NCBI RefSeq assembly: GCF_000744225.1
Contig: NZ_JQLN01000006.1
Location: 372,001-436,000, forward strand
Direction of reading: 5' to 3'
DNA from: Kitasatospora mediocidica KCTC 9733
GTDB lineage: Bacteria; Actinomycetota; Actinomycetes; Streptomycetales; Streptomycetaceae
DNA: 64,000 nucleotides
Shown here: positions 17,525 to 25,757 of the stretch, piece by piece
Layout of the letters: every line of letters starts with the position of its first letter
Numbering within the stretch: position 1 is the stretch's first letter
Made by a program: the position numbers and the translations under genes
The notes under the pieces: model-generated
Database searches by the model: none
Seen by the model: the letters and a program-made list of their open reading frames with translations, nothing else
What the model was told of the DNA's origin: nothing

Positions 17525-19105
17525 TCAGCGCAGGCGGTCCAGGAGGTGGTCGCCGACCCGCAGGGCGTTCGCGATGGCGGTCAGCGACGGGTTCACCGCG
17601 CCGATGCTGGGGAAGAAGGCGGTGTCGACGACGTAGAGGTTGTCGAGGTCGTGGGCCTTGCAGTGCACGTCCAGCGCCGAGCTGCTCGGGTCGGTGCCGA
17701 ACCGGACGGTGCCCGCCTGGTGGGCGGTGGCGCCGATCGGCATCGTCTTGTGCAGATAGAGGCTGTGCGGCAGCAGATGCTGCTCGTGCATCCCGAGCCG
17801 GCCCAGCATGCCGCGCAGCCGGTGCTGGAGACGGTCCAGGCCGGCTGTGTTGTTGCGCTCGTCCAGGGTGAGGCGGATCTGCCCCGAGCTCTCCAGGGTG
17901 ACCCGGTTGCCGGGCAGCGGCAGGTCCTCGCCGCAGAGCCAGAAGTCGACGGCGTGGTGGGCCAGTACCTCGAACGGCAGGTCGGGCGAGAGCTGTCCGG
18001 CCCAGCGCGGCGCCTCGGCGCGGATCTGCTCGGCGTCCGACTTGCCGAGCATCTGGATGCCGCCGAGCGGGAAGTCCCAGTCGTCCGCGCCCAGATACCA
18101 GTCGTGCAGCGCCAGGGTCTTCTGGAAGGTGGTGGGGTTCGGCTCCAGGGAGACGGCCATCAGGGCCAGGTTGTTGTGCCGCATGTAGTGCCGGCCCACC
18201 ACGTCCGAGCTGTTGGCCAGCCCGCGCGGGTGCCGGTCGTTGGCCGAACGCAGCAGCAGTGCGGCCGAGTTGACGGCTCCGCAGGCCACCACCACGATGT
18301 CCGCGGCGAATGCGGCGGGCGACCCGTCGGCCAGCTCGGCGACCACCCGGGTGACGGTGCGGCCGGTCGGGTCCGTCTCCAGGCGCCGCACGGTGACGCC
18401 GGTGCGCAGTTCGACGCCGGGGTGGGCCAGCGCCGGTTCGACACAGACCACCTCCGCGTCGGACTTCGCGCCGAGCAGGCAGGGGAACCCGTCCACCCGG
18501 TCGCAGCGGATGCAGGCGCTGCCGTGTGCGGCCCGGCCCTGTTCGTCCTGCGTCAGGTCGACGCCGATCGGCAGGTGGAACGGATGCAGGCCGAGCTTCT
18601 CCAGGTCGTCGCTGAGCCGCTGGATCCGCGGCTCGTGGCGCACCGGCGGGTGGGCGTACTGGGCGCTGACCGGGCCCTCGGTGGGGTCCTCGCCGTGCCG
18701 GCCGTGCACCCGGTAGAGGTGCTCGGCCTGGGTGTAGTACGGCTCCAGGTCCTGGTAGTCGATCGGCCAGGCGGGGGAGAGGCCGTCGTGGTGGCGCAGC
18801 TCGCCGAAGTCCTGCGGGCGCAGCCGGAACAGCGCGGCGCCGAAGAACTTGGTGTTGCCGCCGACGTAGTAGTTGGTCTCCGGGGCGAACTCCCGCCCGT
18901 GCCGGTCCAGCCAGAGTTCCGGGGCACGGTACTTGGCCCGGACGAACACCGCGCCGGAGTCCCAGTTGTCGCGCTCGCGCGGCAGGCGGCCGCCGCGCTC
19001 CAGCAGCAGCACCCGCTTGCCCGAGGGGGCCAGCCGGTGGGCCAGCGTGCCGCCGCCGGCGCCGGTGCCGATGATGATGACGTCGTAGTGCTGATCGTCG
19101 GTCAC
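17525..19105 (-). CDS. GMC-family FAD oxidoreductase
   Basis: 526 residues. The N-terminal FAD motif is DVIIIGTGAGGGTLA (8-22) followed by the LLERGG second dinucleotide element, and YVGGNTKFFGAALFRL is the GMC signature region. The C terminus GAVNPSLTAIANALRVGDHL matches the family's FAD-closing motif. CIRCDRVDGFPCL suggests a small cysteine cluster in the insert. GMC enzymes oxidise sugars or alcohols. With the trehalase-like and G6PDH-like neighbours a sugar substrate is likely. Confidence 0.9.
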   Translation of the reverse strand: MTDDQHYDVIIIGTGAGGGTLAHRLAPSGKRVLLLERGGRLPRERDNWDSGAVFVRAKYRAPELWLDRHGREFAPETNYYVGGNTKFFGAALFRLRPQDFGELRHHDGLSPAWPIDYQDLEPYYTQAEHLYRVHGRHGEDPTEGPVSAQYAHPPVRHEPRIQRLSDDLEKLGLHPFHLPIGVDLTQDEQGRAAHGSACIRCDRVDGFPCLLGAKSDAEVVCVEPALAHPGVELRTGVTVRRLETDPTGRTVTRVVAELADGSPAAFAADIVVVACGAVNSAALLLRSANDRHPRGLANSSDVVGRHYMRHNNLALMAVSLEPNPTTFQKTLALHDWYLGADDWDFPLGGIQMLGKSDAEQIRAEAPRWAGQLSPDLPFEVLAHHAVDFWLCGEDLPLPGNRVTLESSGQIRLTLDERNNTAGLDRLQHRLRGMLGRLGMHEQHLLPHSLYLHKTMPIGATAHQAGTVRFGTDPSSSALDVHCKAHDLDNLYVVDTAFFPSIGAVNPSLTAIANALRVGDHLLDRLR

Positions 19106-19262
19106 GGGCAGGGCCGTCCTCGGTGCTCTCGCTCGGTGCTGTGGTGGGCGGCAGGTGCGCCGGCTCCGCTGATCGGCAAGGTATCGAGCACCGGCGCGAA
19201 AACGGCCCGGTGCCGGCGGGCGCCCCGCGAGTTCACCCGATCGGTGGCGGGCGGCGGGGTGT

Positions 19263-20261
19263 TCAGAGCAGGGCGGTCGGGCTGACCGGGGAGCCGGTCG
19301 CGCCCGGCAGCCGCAGCGGCGCGACCACGCACAGGAACGTCCAGCGGCCCAGCCGCGCGCAGGTGCGGGCCAGCTCGTCCAGGTCCAGGTAGTCCAGCAG
19401 GTGCAGGCCCATCGCCTGGACGGCCAGGACGTGCACCGGGTACGCCTCGCCCGCCACCGGGCTGGGCGCGGTGTCGCTGTTGCCGTCGCACCCGAGGACG
19501 GCGACCCGCCGCTCGGCCAGGAACTCCAGTGCGGACGGATGCAGTCCGGCCCGGGCGGCGCTCACGTCCCAGGGGCCGAGCTCCGCGCGGCGCCTGCGGT
19601 GGCCGGTGCGCACCAGCAGCAGGTCCCCCGCGGTGACGGGTGCCCGCTGGGCGGCCTCGGCGGCCCGCAGGTCCTCGGCGCCGACCGCCTCGCCGGGCTC
19701 CAACCAGGCCGCCGCGCGCAGCCGGGGGATGTCGAGCAGCACGCCGCGTCCGGCCAGCGCGCCGCCGAGCGCGTCGAGGACGTCGAGCGAGAGCGCGCTC
19801 GCGCCGGCGGCGGTGACCGTGGCGGCGGGCACGTTGCCGTACAGGGTGCCGTCGTAGCTGACGTGGCAGAGCGCGTCGAGGTGGCTGTCCACGTCGCCGT
19901 GCACGTTCATGGCGAAGCGGTCGCGGGCGAACGCCAGGCCCGGTGGGGCGTCTTGGCGCTCGCGGGTGGGAAGGGCGGGCGGCGTCGGCGGCGTGGGCAG
20001 GGCGGGCGGCGTGGGCAGGGCGGGCGGCGTGGGCAGGGCGGTCATCCGGTGCTCGGCCGGTTCGGGGTTGTCCGGTGCGGCGGTGGTTTCCACCCGGGCG
20101 CCCAACGCGACCGCGAGGCCGTCGCGCACCAGCGCGGCGGCGGCCGCCGTCCGGGCGGGGGTCAGCGCCGTGAGCGCGCCGCGTTCGGGGTCCGCCCAGG
20201 CGTTCGCGGCGCGCAGCCGGGCGTGCAGCTCGCGGAAGGCGGCCGGGGTGAGCTGGCTCAT
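19263..20261 (-). CDS. cyclase-family (kynurenine-formamidase KynB fold) metal hydrolase
   Basis: 332 residues. The metal motif reads HGDVDSHLDALCHVSYDG, the family's HxGTHxDxPxH site with the first residues varied. LLVRTGHRRRR and the C-terminal VVAPLRLPGATGSPVSP are typical. The middle carries a six-residue repeat TPPALP (about residues 75-98), encoded by an 18-bp tandem repeat at 19992-20040, that probably forms a flexible linker. The family hydrolyses amides, lactones or esters; a lactonase role between the sugar-oxidising neighbours is possible but unproven. Confidence 0.8.
   Translation of the reverse strand: MSQLTPAAFRELHARLRAANAWADPERGALTALTPARTAAAAALVRDGLAVALGARVETTAAPDNPEPAEHRMTALPTPPALPTPPALPTPPTPPALPTRERQDAPPGLAFARDRFAMNVHGDVDSHLDALCHVSYDGTLYGNVPAATVTAAGASALSLDVLDALGGALAGRGVLLDIPRLRAAAWLEPGEAVGAEDLRAAEAAQRAPVTAGDLLLVRTGHRRRRAELGPWDVSAARAGLHPSALEFLAERRVAVLGCDGNSDTAPSPVAGEAYPVHVLAVQAMGLHLLDYLDLDELARTCARLGRWTFLCVVAPLRLPGATGSPVSPTALL
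19992..20040. repeat. 18-bp in-frame tandem repeat
   Basis: Unit CGTGGGCAGGGCGGGCGG occurs at 19992-20009 and 20010-20027 with a partial third copy to 20040. It lies inside the cyclase gene and adds TPPALP repeats on the minus strand. The unit is a multiple of three, so copy-number change alters linker length and not frame. Confidence 0.8.
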
Positions 20262-20269
20262 CGGGGTGC

Positions 20270-22087
20270 TCAGACGCCCTTGAGGTCCAGCGCCTCGTCC
20301 AGCGTGCTGGCCGCCATGATCAGTGACAGATGCGTGAACGCCTGGGGGAAGTTGCCCAGTTGCTCACCGGTGGGCCCGATCTCCTCGGCGAACAGGCCGA
20401 CGTGGTTGGCGTAGGTGAGCATCTTCTCGAAGGCGAAGCGGGCCTCCTCCAGCCGCCCGGCCCGGGTCAGGGCGTCCACGTGGAGGAACGTGCAGAGGCT
20501 GAACGTGCCCTCCGAGCCGCGCAGTCCGTCGGGTGAGGCCGCCGGGTCGTAGCGGTAGACCAGGCTGTCGGAGACGAGCCTGCGGTTCATCGCGTCCAGC
20601 GTGCTCAGCCAGTCCGGATCGGTGGCCGACAGGAACCCCACCCGGGGGATCAGTAGCAGGGAGGCGTCCAGCACCTCGCTGCCGTAGTGCTGGACGAGCG
20701 CCTGCTGGGACGGGTTCCAGCCGTGTTCCATGACCTGCTCCAGGACGGCGTCGCGGGCGGCCGTCCAGCCCGGCAGGTCGGCGGGGCGACTGGAGTCCCG
20801 CGCCAGTTTCAGGCCGCGGTCGAAGGCGGTCCAGGTCATCACCCGGCTGTAGGTGAAGTGCTGTTGACCGCCGCGGGTCTCCCAGATGCCCTCGTCGGGG
20901 CGGTCCCAGGAGGTGGCGAGCCAGTCGAGCATCCGCGCGATGGCGCGCCAGGCCCGGTGGGTCGGCTGGGTCTCGCTGCCGCGCTCCTGCGCGAGGGCGT
21001 AGAGGGCCTCGCCGTAGATGTCGAGCTGGAGTTGGTCCGCCGCGCCGTTGCCGAGCCGGACCGGGTACGAGGCGCGGTAGCCCTCCCAGTGCTCCAGGAC
21101 CTCCTCGGTCAGGTGCGGGTCGCCGTCCACCCGGTACATGATCTGCAACGGCTCGGCCGCCGTGCCGCGTTGCTCGGTGAGGCGGTCGGTGAGCCAGTCG
21201 GTGAACGCCGTCGCCTCCTGGGAGAACCCCAGGTCCAGCAGCGCGCGCACGGAGAGCGAACCGTCCCGGATCCAGGTGTAGCGGTAGTCCCAGTTGCGCT
21301 CGCCGCCGATCTGCTCGGGCAATCCCATGGTCGCCGCGGCGATCGGCGCGCCGGTGGGCAGGTAGGTGAGCAGCTTGAGGGTGATGGCCGAGCGGTTCAC
21401 CATGTCCGGCCAGCGGCCGCGGTAGCGCGAGGTGCGGAGCCAGGCCTGCCAGAAGTCGATGGTGTCCCACAGCTGTTCGGTCAGCGAGGCGTTGGTGGGC
21501 GGCTCGGGGGAGGGGCCGTCCGGGGCGCAGAGGGTGAGCACGGCGCCGGCCGTCTCGCCGGCGCCGAGCGTGATCGTGCCCTGCACGTCCTCGCCGTCGC
21601 GCTCCAGCGGGAAGGTGGCCTGCAGATGGGCGTCCAGACCGAGGGAACGGAACCGCGCACCGGTGTCGTCCAGGTCGAGTTCGTGGTCGGCGCGTCCGTA
21701 GTCGAAGCGCGGGCGGCACTCCAGCGTGAAGGTGACCTGGCCGCGCATGCACCGCACCACCCGGATCAGCGTGTGCCGGTCGCTGGCCACCCGGATGCGG
21801 TGCGGCGGCATCCAGTCGAGCACCTCGCCGACCCCGTCCGGCGACATGAACCGGGTGACCAGGACGGCGGTGCCCGGGTAGTACAGCTGCTTGCAGCAGC
21901 CGTCCGGATGGTCCGGCGAGAGCCGGAAGTACCCGCCGCGATCGTGGTCCAGGAGGGCGCCGAAGATGCTCGGCGAGTCGAACCTGGGCGCCGAGAACCA
22001 GTCGACGACGCCTTCGGACGACACCACGGCGGTGGTCTGCAGATCGCCCACCAGGCCGTGGTCGGCGATGAGGGGGTAGCGCTGCAC
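20270..22087 (-). CDS. glycoside hydrolase family 15 (trehalase/glucoamylase-like)
   Basis: 605 residues, full length for bacterial GH15. It starts with the small N-terminal beta-sandwich (PLIADHGLVGDLQTTAVVSS and DWFSAPRFDSPSIFG), then the (alpha/alpha)6 barrel with GGERNWDYRYTWIRDGS, DIYGEALYAL and SEGTFSLCTFLHVDALTRAGR. Actinobacterial homologues are often trehalases. No signal peptide is seen, so it acts in the cytoplasm. It leads the operon with the cyclase gene 8 bp downstream. Confidence 0.9.
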   Translation of the reverse strand: MQRYPLIADHGLVGDLQTTAVVSSEGVVDWFSAPRFDSPSIFGALLDHDRGGYFRLSPDHPDGCCKQLYYPGTAVLVTRFMSPDGVGEVLDWMPPHRIRVASDRHTLIRVVRCMRGQVTFTLECRPRFDYGRADHELDLDDTGARFRSLGLDAHLQATFPLERDGEDVQGTITLGAGETAGAVLTLCAPDGPSPEPPTNASLTEQLWDTIDFWQAWLRTSRYRGRWPDMVNRSAITLKLLTYLPTGAPIAAATMGLPEQIGGERNWDYRYTWIRDGSLSVRALLDLGFSQEATAFTDWLTDRLTEQRGTAAEPLQIMYRVDGDPHLTEEVLEHWEGYRASYPVRLGNGAADQLQLDIYGEALYALAQERGSETQPTHRAWRAIARMLDWLATSWDRPDEGIWETRGGQQHFTYSRVMTWTAFDRGLKLARDSSRPADLPGWTAARDAVLEQVMEHGWNPSQQALVQHYGSEVLDASLLLIPRVGFLSATDPDWLSTLDAMNRRLVSDSLVYRYDPAASPDGLRGSEGTFSLCTFLHVDALTRAGRLEEARFAFEKMLTYANHVGLFAEEIGPTGEQLGNFPQAFTHLSLIMAASTLDEALDLKGV

Positions 22088-22238
22088 GGGGGCCTCCGAA
22101 CCTCGGTGGGCGGGCCTGCCGGACCCCCGTCTCCACTATCCGGCAGGAGCCCCGCCGGCGCGCGACGGCGAGGGGTGACCGTGGGTGGTGGCCTGGGTGA
22201 CGCTCCGCGTCCGGCACGTCCGGGCCTACGATCGGGGG

Positions 22239-22766
22239 ATGTCTGCCTCCGTCCCCTCACCCGCTGGACCGCCCGCCGCCCCGGCAGCAGCCCCGGCCCC
22301 GGTGCTGCGCCGGCTCGACCTGACGGACGAGGCCACCGCCCGCGCCGTGCACCGGGTCGCCCGCCGCGGCTATGCTGTCGAGGCCGCGCTGATCGACTTC
22401 GACGGCATCCCCCCGCTGCACGAGAGCCTGGCGGAGCTGCGCGCCCAACCACTGTGCTGGCTCGGAGCGGTGACGCGGGACGGCGAGCTCGCGGCGTTCG
22501 TCGGGTGGGCGGAGCCCGCGGGCGGGGGCGTCATCGACATCGACCGGGTCTGCGTCGATCCGCGCTGGTTCCGCGCCGGCCTGGCCTCCCGGCTGCTCAG
22601 CCACCTGCTGACCGAACTCCGCCCGGACACGGACGCGCTGGTGAGCACCGGCGCGCGGAACCTCCCGGCGGTGCGGCTCTACGAGCGGCTCGGGTTCGCG
22701 CCGCTCGACGTCGTCGAGCCGGTCCCCGGCCTGCGCCTGGCCCGGTTCCGGCTGACCCGCTCGTGA
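22239..22766 (+). CDS. GNAT-family acetyltransferase
   Basis: About 175 residues. DRVCVDPRWFRAGLASRLLS carries the acetyl-CoA loop (R/QxxGxA as RAGLAS), and GARNLPAVRLYERLGF is the classic motif B with the NxxAxxLYExLGF pattern. An N-terminal Pro/Ala-rich tail precedes the domain. The ATG at 22239 follows a G-rich stretch. Substrate unknown; it runs in the same direction as the phosphatase gene 47 bp downstream. Confidence 0.85.
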   Translation: MSASVPSPAGPPAAPAAAPAPVLRRLDLTDEATARAVHRVARRGYAVEAALIDFDGIPPLHESLAELRAQPLCWLGAVTRDGELAAFVGWAEPAGGGVIDIDRVCVDPRWFRAGLASRLLSHLLTELRPDTDALVSTGARNLPAVRLYERLGFAPLDVVEPVPGLRLARFRLTRS

Positions 22767-22813
22767 ACCCCTCCCCCTTTCTCTCCCTTCGACCGACCGA
22801 AAGCGCTGGTGAC

Positions 22814-23368
22814 ATGCGACCCACCCTCTTCACCGTCGAACACCCCGGCCCGGGCAGGCTGAGCACCATGGCCAAACCCCGTGGAGGCGACTGGCTGGAC
22901 GACGAGATGACCGCGCTGCGCGGCTACGGCGTCGACACGCTGGTCTGCGCGCTCACCCCGCCCGAGCTGGCGGAACTCGGACTGGTCGACGAGCCCCGCG
23001 CCGCCGTGGCCGCCGGGCTGCGGTTCGTCGCGATACCGATCCCCGACCGCACCGTCCCCGACCACCCCACCGTCCTGCCCACCCTGCGGGAACTCGCCGC
23101 GGAACTGGCCGGCGGCGCCCGCATCGTGACCCACTGCCGTGCTGGCATCGGACGCTCCTCCCTCCTCGCCGCCTCCCTCCTCATCCTCAACGGCGTCGCC
23201 CCGCACACAGCCTGGGCCCGCCTGGAACGAGCCCGCGGCCTCGCCGTCCCGGACACGGACGAGCAACGCGACTGGACGATGGACCTGGCCGCCGCCAGGG
23301 CCTGGCACGAAGGCCGTAGTGGTGATTCCGACGGTTCGGCAACCGATCCCGGCCGACGGCCGTCCTGA
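22814..23368 (+). CDS. dual-specificity/tyrosine phosphatase-like protein
   Basis: 184 residues with the phosphatase loop THCRAGIGRSS (Cys108, Arg114, the HCxxGxxR signature) and the upstream KPRGGDWLDDEM typical of the small actinobacterial phosphatases that act on protein phosphotyrosine or phosphoserine. The last 17 residues after the domain are read from the left copy of the 98-bp repeat that bounds the inserted element, so this C-terminal tail may not be ancestral. ATG 22868 is an alternative but would cut the N-terminal strand. Confidence 0.82.
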   Translation: MRPTLFTVEHPGPGRLSTMAKPRGGDWLDDEMTALRGYGVDTLVCALTPPELAELGLVDEPRAAVAAGLRFVAIPIPDRTVPDHPTVLPTLRELAAELAGGARIVTHCRAGIGRSSLLAASLLILNGVAPHTAWARLERARGLAVPDTDEQRDWTMDLAAARAWHEGRSGDSDGSATDPGRRPS

Positions 23369-23412
23369 CGATCAGTAGATCGATCACCACCGCACGGGAG
23401 CCCTGTGTCGAA
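23315..23412. repeat. left 98-bp direct repeat, probable attachment site (attL-like)
   Basis: Matches 29837-29934 with 7 mismatches over 98 bp by eye, and is identical over the last 36 bp (23377-23412). It ends with the sequence GGGAGCCCTGTGTCGAA, a ribosome binding site plus GTG start and two more bases. In the right copy the same start opens the HAD gene; here the frame runs into unrelated sequence and stops. This is the pattern left by site-specific integration into the 5' end of a gene, with the element's own copy restoring the target gene. Confidence 0.75.
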
Positions 23413-23487
23413 TTGTGCACCTGACCAGCTCGGAGCCCCGTCCGGGCGCCACGGGGGACGATGCGCGGGTGGGGCGGTCCGGGCCCG

Positions 23488-24618
23488 CTAGTTGACCGGG
23501 TTGTCGGGGGTGTCCAGCCAAACGGCCTGGTCGCCGTCAGCGGTCACAGTGACCCCGAAGCGGGTCAGCTCGGGCTTGCCCTCCTCCAGCCACCACAGAC
23601 GGGCCCGCGTGATCTCGTCCCACAGTCGACGTGGCCCGGCTTGCTGGACCGCGCCTTCGTCGTCCCACTCCTTGTACCGGACGGAGGCCCAGGAGCCCCG
23701 GCCGTCGGTCAGTTGCATCCGGTAGGTCAGCGCGGGGTCCTGCTCGTCCCACGTGTGCATATAGCGCGCGCCCGGCACCAGCAGGCCGACGGCGAACGCG
23801 GCGTGCACGCTTTCGTTGGCAAGTTCCGGGTCCATGCGCGACGCGCCCCGCGAGTCCGGGGCCGTCTCGGGACGGGCCGCCTCCTGCGGGCGCTGAGCAC
23901 GGACCCACATGAAGCTGACGCTCTCCATGAACCGACCGTGTGACGGCCCGCCCTTCTCGCCGACTTCCAGCCGCAGCAGGCCCGCGTTGGCGTATGGCGT
24001 ACCCCACGGGGTCACGATCACTCCGCTAGGGCGGGTCTGCTCGATCCACGCGCGCGGCACCCGCTGGACAGCGGCCGTCGAGTGGATGCGGTCGAAGGGG
24101 GCGGACGGCAGCCACCCGGCAAGGCCGTCACCGATAACGCTCACGGGCTTGCAGCCCGCTGCTGACAGGCTCTTGCGGGCCGCGTGGCCGACTGCAGGGT
24201 CCACCTCGATCGTTGTCACGTTCGACTCGCCGAGCCGGGCGGAGAGGAGGGCTGCGGTCCACCCTGTCCCGGTGCCCACGTCCATGACCGTGTGCCCGTC
24301 GGCGACGTCCAGGTGCCCGAGCATGCCCGCGACCAGGGCGGGCAGGGAGGCCGAAGACGTGGGTACTCCGGGCCCGTCCGGGATGCCGTCGTCAAGCTGT
24401 GTGACCACAACTCCGTTGGAGTTGGCCAACTCCTCCCATTGGTCCGGCTCGTCAGCCTTGCGGAGCAGTCGGAATCCGCTCGGGCTGTCCTCATCCGGGG
24501 CCCACACCTCGTCAGGGATGAAGGCAGAGCGCGGGGCGCACTCGAACGCGCCTCGCCACTCCTCGCCCAGGTCGCCGGCCTCGGTCAGCTGCGCGAGCAA
24601 CTGTGCGTAGTTGTCCAT
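23488..24618 (-). CDS. PIMT-like (protein-L-isoaspartate O-methyltransferase-like) peptide methyltransferase
   Basis: About 376 residues. SAM motif I reads MDVGTGTGWTAALLS (112-126), followed by VTTIEVDP (134-141), and PTSSASLPALVAGML (87-100) matches the PIMT substrate segment (TISQPxxVAxM). The C-terminal 150 residues are an extension absent from housekeeping PIMT. Housekeeping PIMT repairs isoaspartate; RiPP-associated homologues methylate Asp in a precursor peptide so that it cyclises to aspartimide. I chose ATG 24618 because a 36-residue peptide gene ends 13 bp upstream; the longer open frame (to 24867) has no family similarity. It is the second gene of a two-gene unit, so a peptide-modifying role is inferred. 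Confidence 0.75.
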   Translation of the reverse strand: MDNYAQLLAQLTEAGDLGEEWRGAFECAPRSAFIPDEVWAPDEDSPSGFRLLRKADEPDQWEELANSNGVVVTQLDDGIPDGPGVPTSSASLPALVAGMLGHLDVADGHTVMDVGTGTGWTAALLSARLGESNVTTIEVDPAVGHAARKSLSAAGCKPVSVIGDGLAGWLPSAPFDRIHSTAAVQRVPRAWIEQTRPSGVIVTPWGTPYANAGLLRLEVGEKGGPSHGRFMESVSFMWVRAQRPQEAARPETAPDSRGASRMDPELANESVHAAFAVGLLVPGARYMHTWDEQDPALTYRMQLTDGRGSWASVRYKEWDDEGAVQQAGPRRLWDEITRARLWWLEEGKPELTRFGVTVTADGDQAVWLDTPDNPVN

Positions 24619-24631
24619 CAGTTGCTGCCGA

Positions 24632-24742
24632 TCACTTGCTCGGGGCCGGGGGGACCGGCTTGTTCCATTGGCCGTCCGACTCCTTGGGGCTCTGGCCCTT
24701 GTCCCCGCTCGAACCGCCCTTGCCGTCTCCGTGCTTGCCCAT
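24632..24742 (-). CDS. candidate 36-residue RiPP precursor peptide (imiditide-like)
   Basis: An ORF of 36 codons plus stop with a strong GAGGAG ribosome binding site 9-10 bp before ATG 24742. The peptide is Lys/Gly/Ser-rich with a Pro-rich end; it has six lysines, no cysteine, and two Asp-Gly pairs (residues 6-7 and 23-24), the dipeptide most prone to aspartimide formation, the second followed by a lone Trp (26). The stop lies 13 bp before the PIMT-like gene. A short basic peptide coupled to a PIMT homologue with nothing else is the published gene layout of imiditides. No homologue is recognised from memory, so the assignment rests on context. Confidence 0.6.
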   Translation of the reverse strand: MGKHGDGKGGSSGDKGQSPKESDGQWNKPVPPAPSK

Positions 24743-24851
24743 GGGTGGGGTCTCCTCTCTCTCCTCGCACGGTGGGTCTCACGGCTCGCTACCTCCAGTG
24801 CGATCCCGTCAGCAGGAAGGTAGGGATTGGGGAGCCCGACCCGCGAGCAAG

Positions 24852-24869
24852 TTGCACGACCTTGCACGG
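24852..24869. promoter_or_regulatory. TTGCACGA direct-repeat operator upstream of the peptide gene
   Basis: TTGCACGA at 24852-24859 and TTGCACGG at 24862-24869, spaced exactly 10 bp (one helical turn). It lies about 110 bp upstream of the peptide start and just past the end of the XRE gene. A nearly identical pair occurs at 26602-26619 before the regulator operon, so the same regulator probably binds both. Confidence 0.6.
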
Positions 24870-24871
24870 AT

Positions 24872-25720
24872 TCACCCGAGGGCGGCTATGGCCGACGTGA
24901 TGAGCGCACGTGCCTGGGCACCGTAGACCGCGAGGCGTTGCAGTTCGCCGAACGCCCGGATGTAGTCGGCGATCTCGCTGGGCTGGGTGACGTTGACCTC
25001 AGCTGTCAGCGTCTCCACGACGGCATGCCGATCGTCGTACAGATAGAACGCTTCGAGGGGCCACATGCCACGCTGTGCTGTGGACGGGATGACCCCCAGC
25101 GACAGCGAGGCCAACGGCATCACCGCCAGCAGGTAACCGAGTTGACCGGCCATGGTCTCCGCGTCACCGATCCGGGAGCGGAGCACCCATTCCTCTACCA
25201 GCACCGCGAACCTGTGCCTGCCCTCGTGCAGGAGTCGCCCTCTCGCCGCCCTCGCGGCAACGGCGGCGGCCACATCATCAGGGGTCCCCTGGAACTTCGT
25301 GATGGAGCGCATCAGGGCCGTTGCGTACTCGGGGGTCTGGAGGAAGCCGGGAACGACATTGGAGACGTACGTCCGGCACAACTCCGCCCGCTCGTGGAGC
25401 GCGTAGAAGTCCTCCTGCACCTGGCGCATCCCTGCGCGGTGCAGCCGACGCCACTCCACGTACATGGACTCGACCGCTCGCGACATGGCGATCAGGTCAT
25501 TCGACTGGTCAGCCGCTGCGCAAGCAGTGCACCACGCCCGAATGTCGGCGTCGGACGGAGGAGTTCGCGCACTCTGGATGCGGGAGACCTTCGAAGGGTT
25601 CCACCCGCACCGGAGCGCCAGCTGTTTACCCGTCAGGCCGGCATCTCTGCGGAGCTCGACAAGGCGGTTGGCAAGAGCAAGACGCGCCGCTTGCGCGCTT
25701 GATGACGGAGACGTCGGCAT
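24872..25720 (-). CDS. XRE-family regulator with DUF5753 domain
   Basis: 282 residues. An N-terminal helix-turn-helix (about 18-60) shows LVELRRDAGLTGKQLALRCG and WNPSKVSRIQSAR; the rest is the DUF5753 region with VPGFLQTPEYATALM and EEWVLRSRIG, a ligand-sensing-like module. These proteins are abundant in Streptomyces, usually beside small DUF397 or DUF6879 partners, and affect development or antibiotic production. ATG 25720 opens the family-like sequence; the longer frame to 25789 adds an unconserved tail. It ends 3 bp from the operator of the peptide/methyltransferase pair. Confidence 0.9.
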   Translation of the reverse strand: MPTSPSSSAQAARLALANRLVELRRDAGLTGKQLALRCGWNPSKVSRIQSARTPPSDADIRAWCTACAAADQSNDLIAMSRAVESMYVEWRRLHRAGMRQVQEDFYALHERAELCRTYVSNVVPGFLQTPEYATALMRSITKFQGTPDDVAAAVAARAARGRLLHEGRHRFAVLVEEWVLRSRIGDAETMAGQLGYLLAVMPLASLSLGVIPSTAQRGMWPLEAFYLYDDRHAVVETLTAEVNVTQPSEIADYIRAFGELQRLAVYGAQARALITSAIAALG

Positions 25721-25757
25721 AGGTCTGGCGGTCCGGTGCTCGCAGGGGAGGGGTGGG

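Noticed and set aside
23405..23490. Short plus-strand frame from the GTG in the left repeat
   Set aside because: It departs from the HAD sequence after two codons and has no coding character; it is the cut-off start of the target gene.
24619..24867. N-terminal extension of the methyltransferase
   Set aside because: It reads Arg/Pro-rich non-coding-like sequence, overlaps the well-supported 36-residue peptide gene in another frame, and has no methyltransferase similarity.
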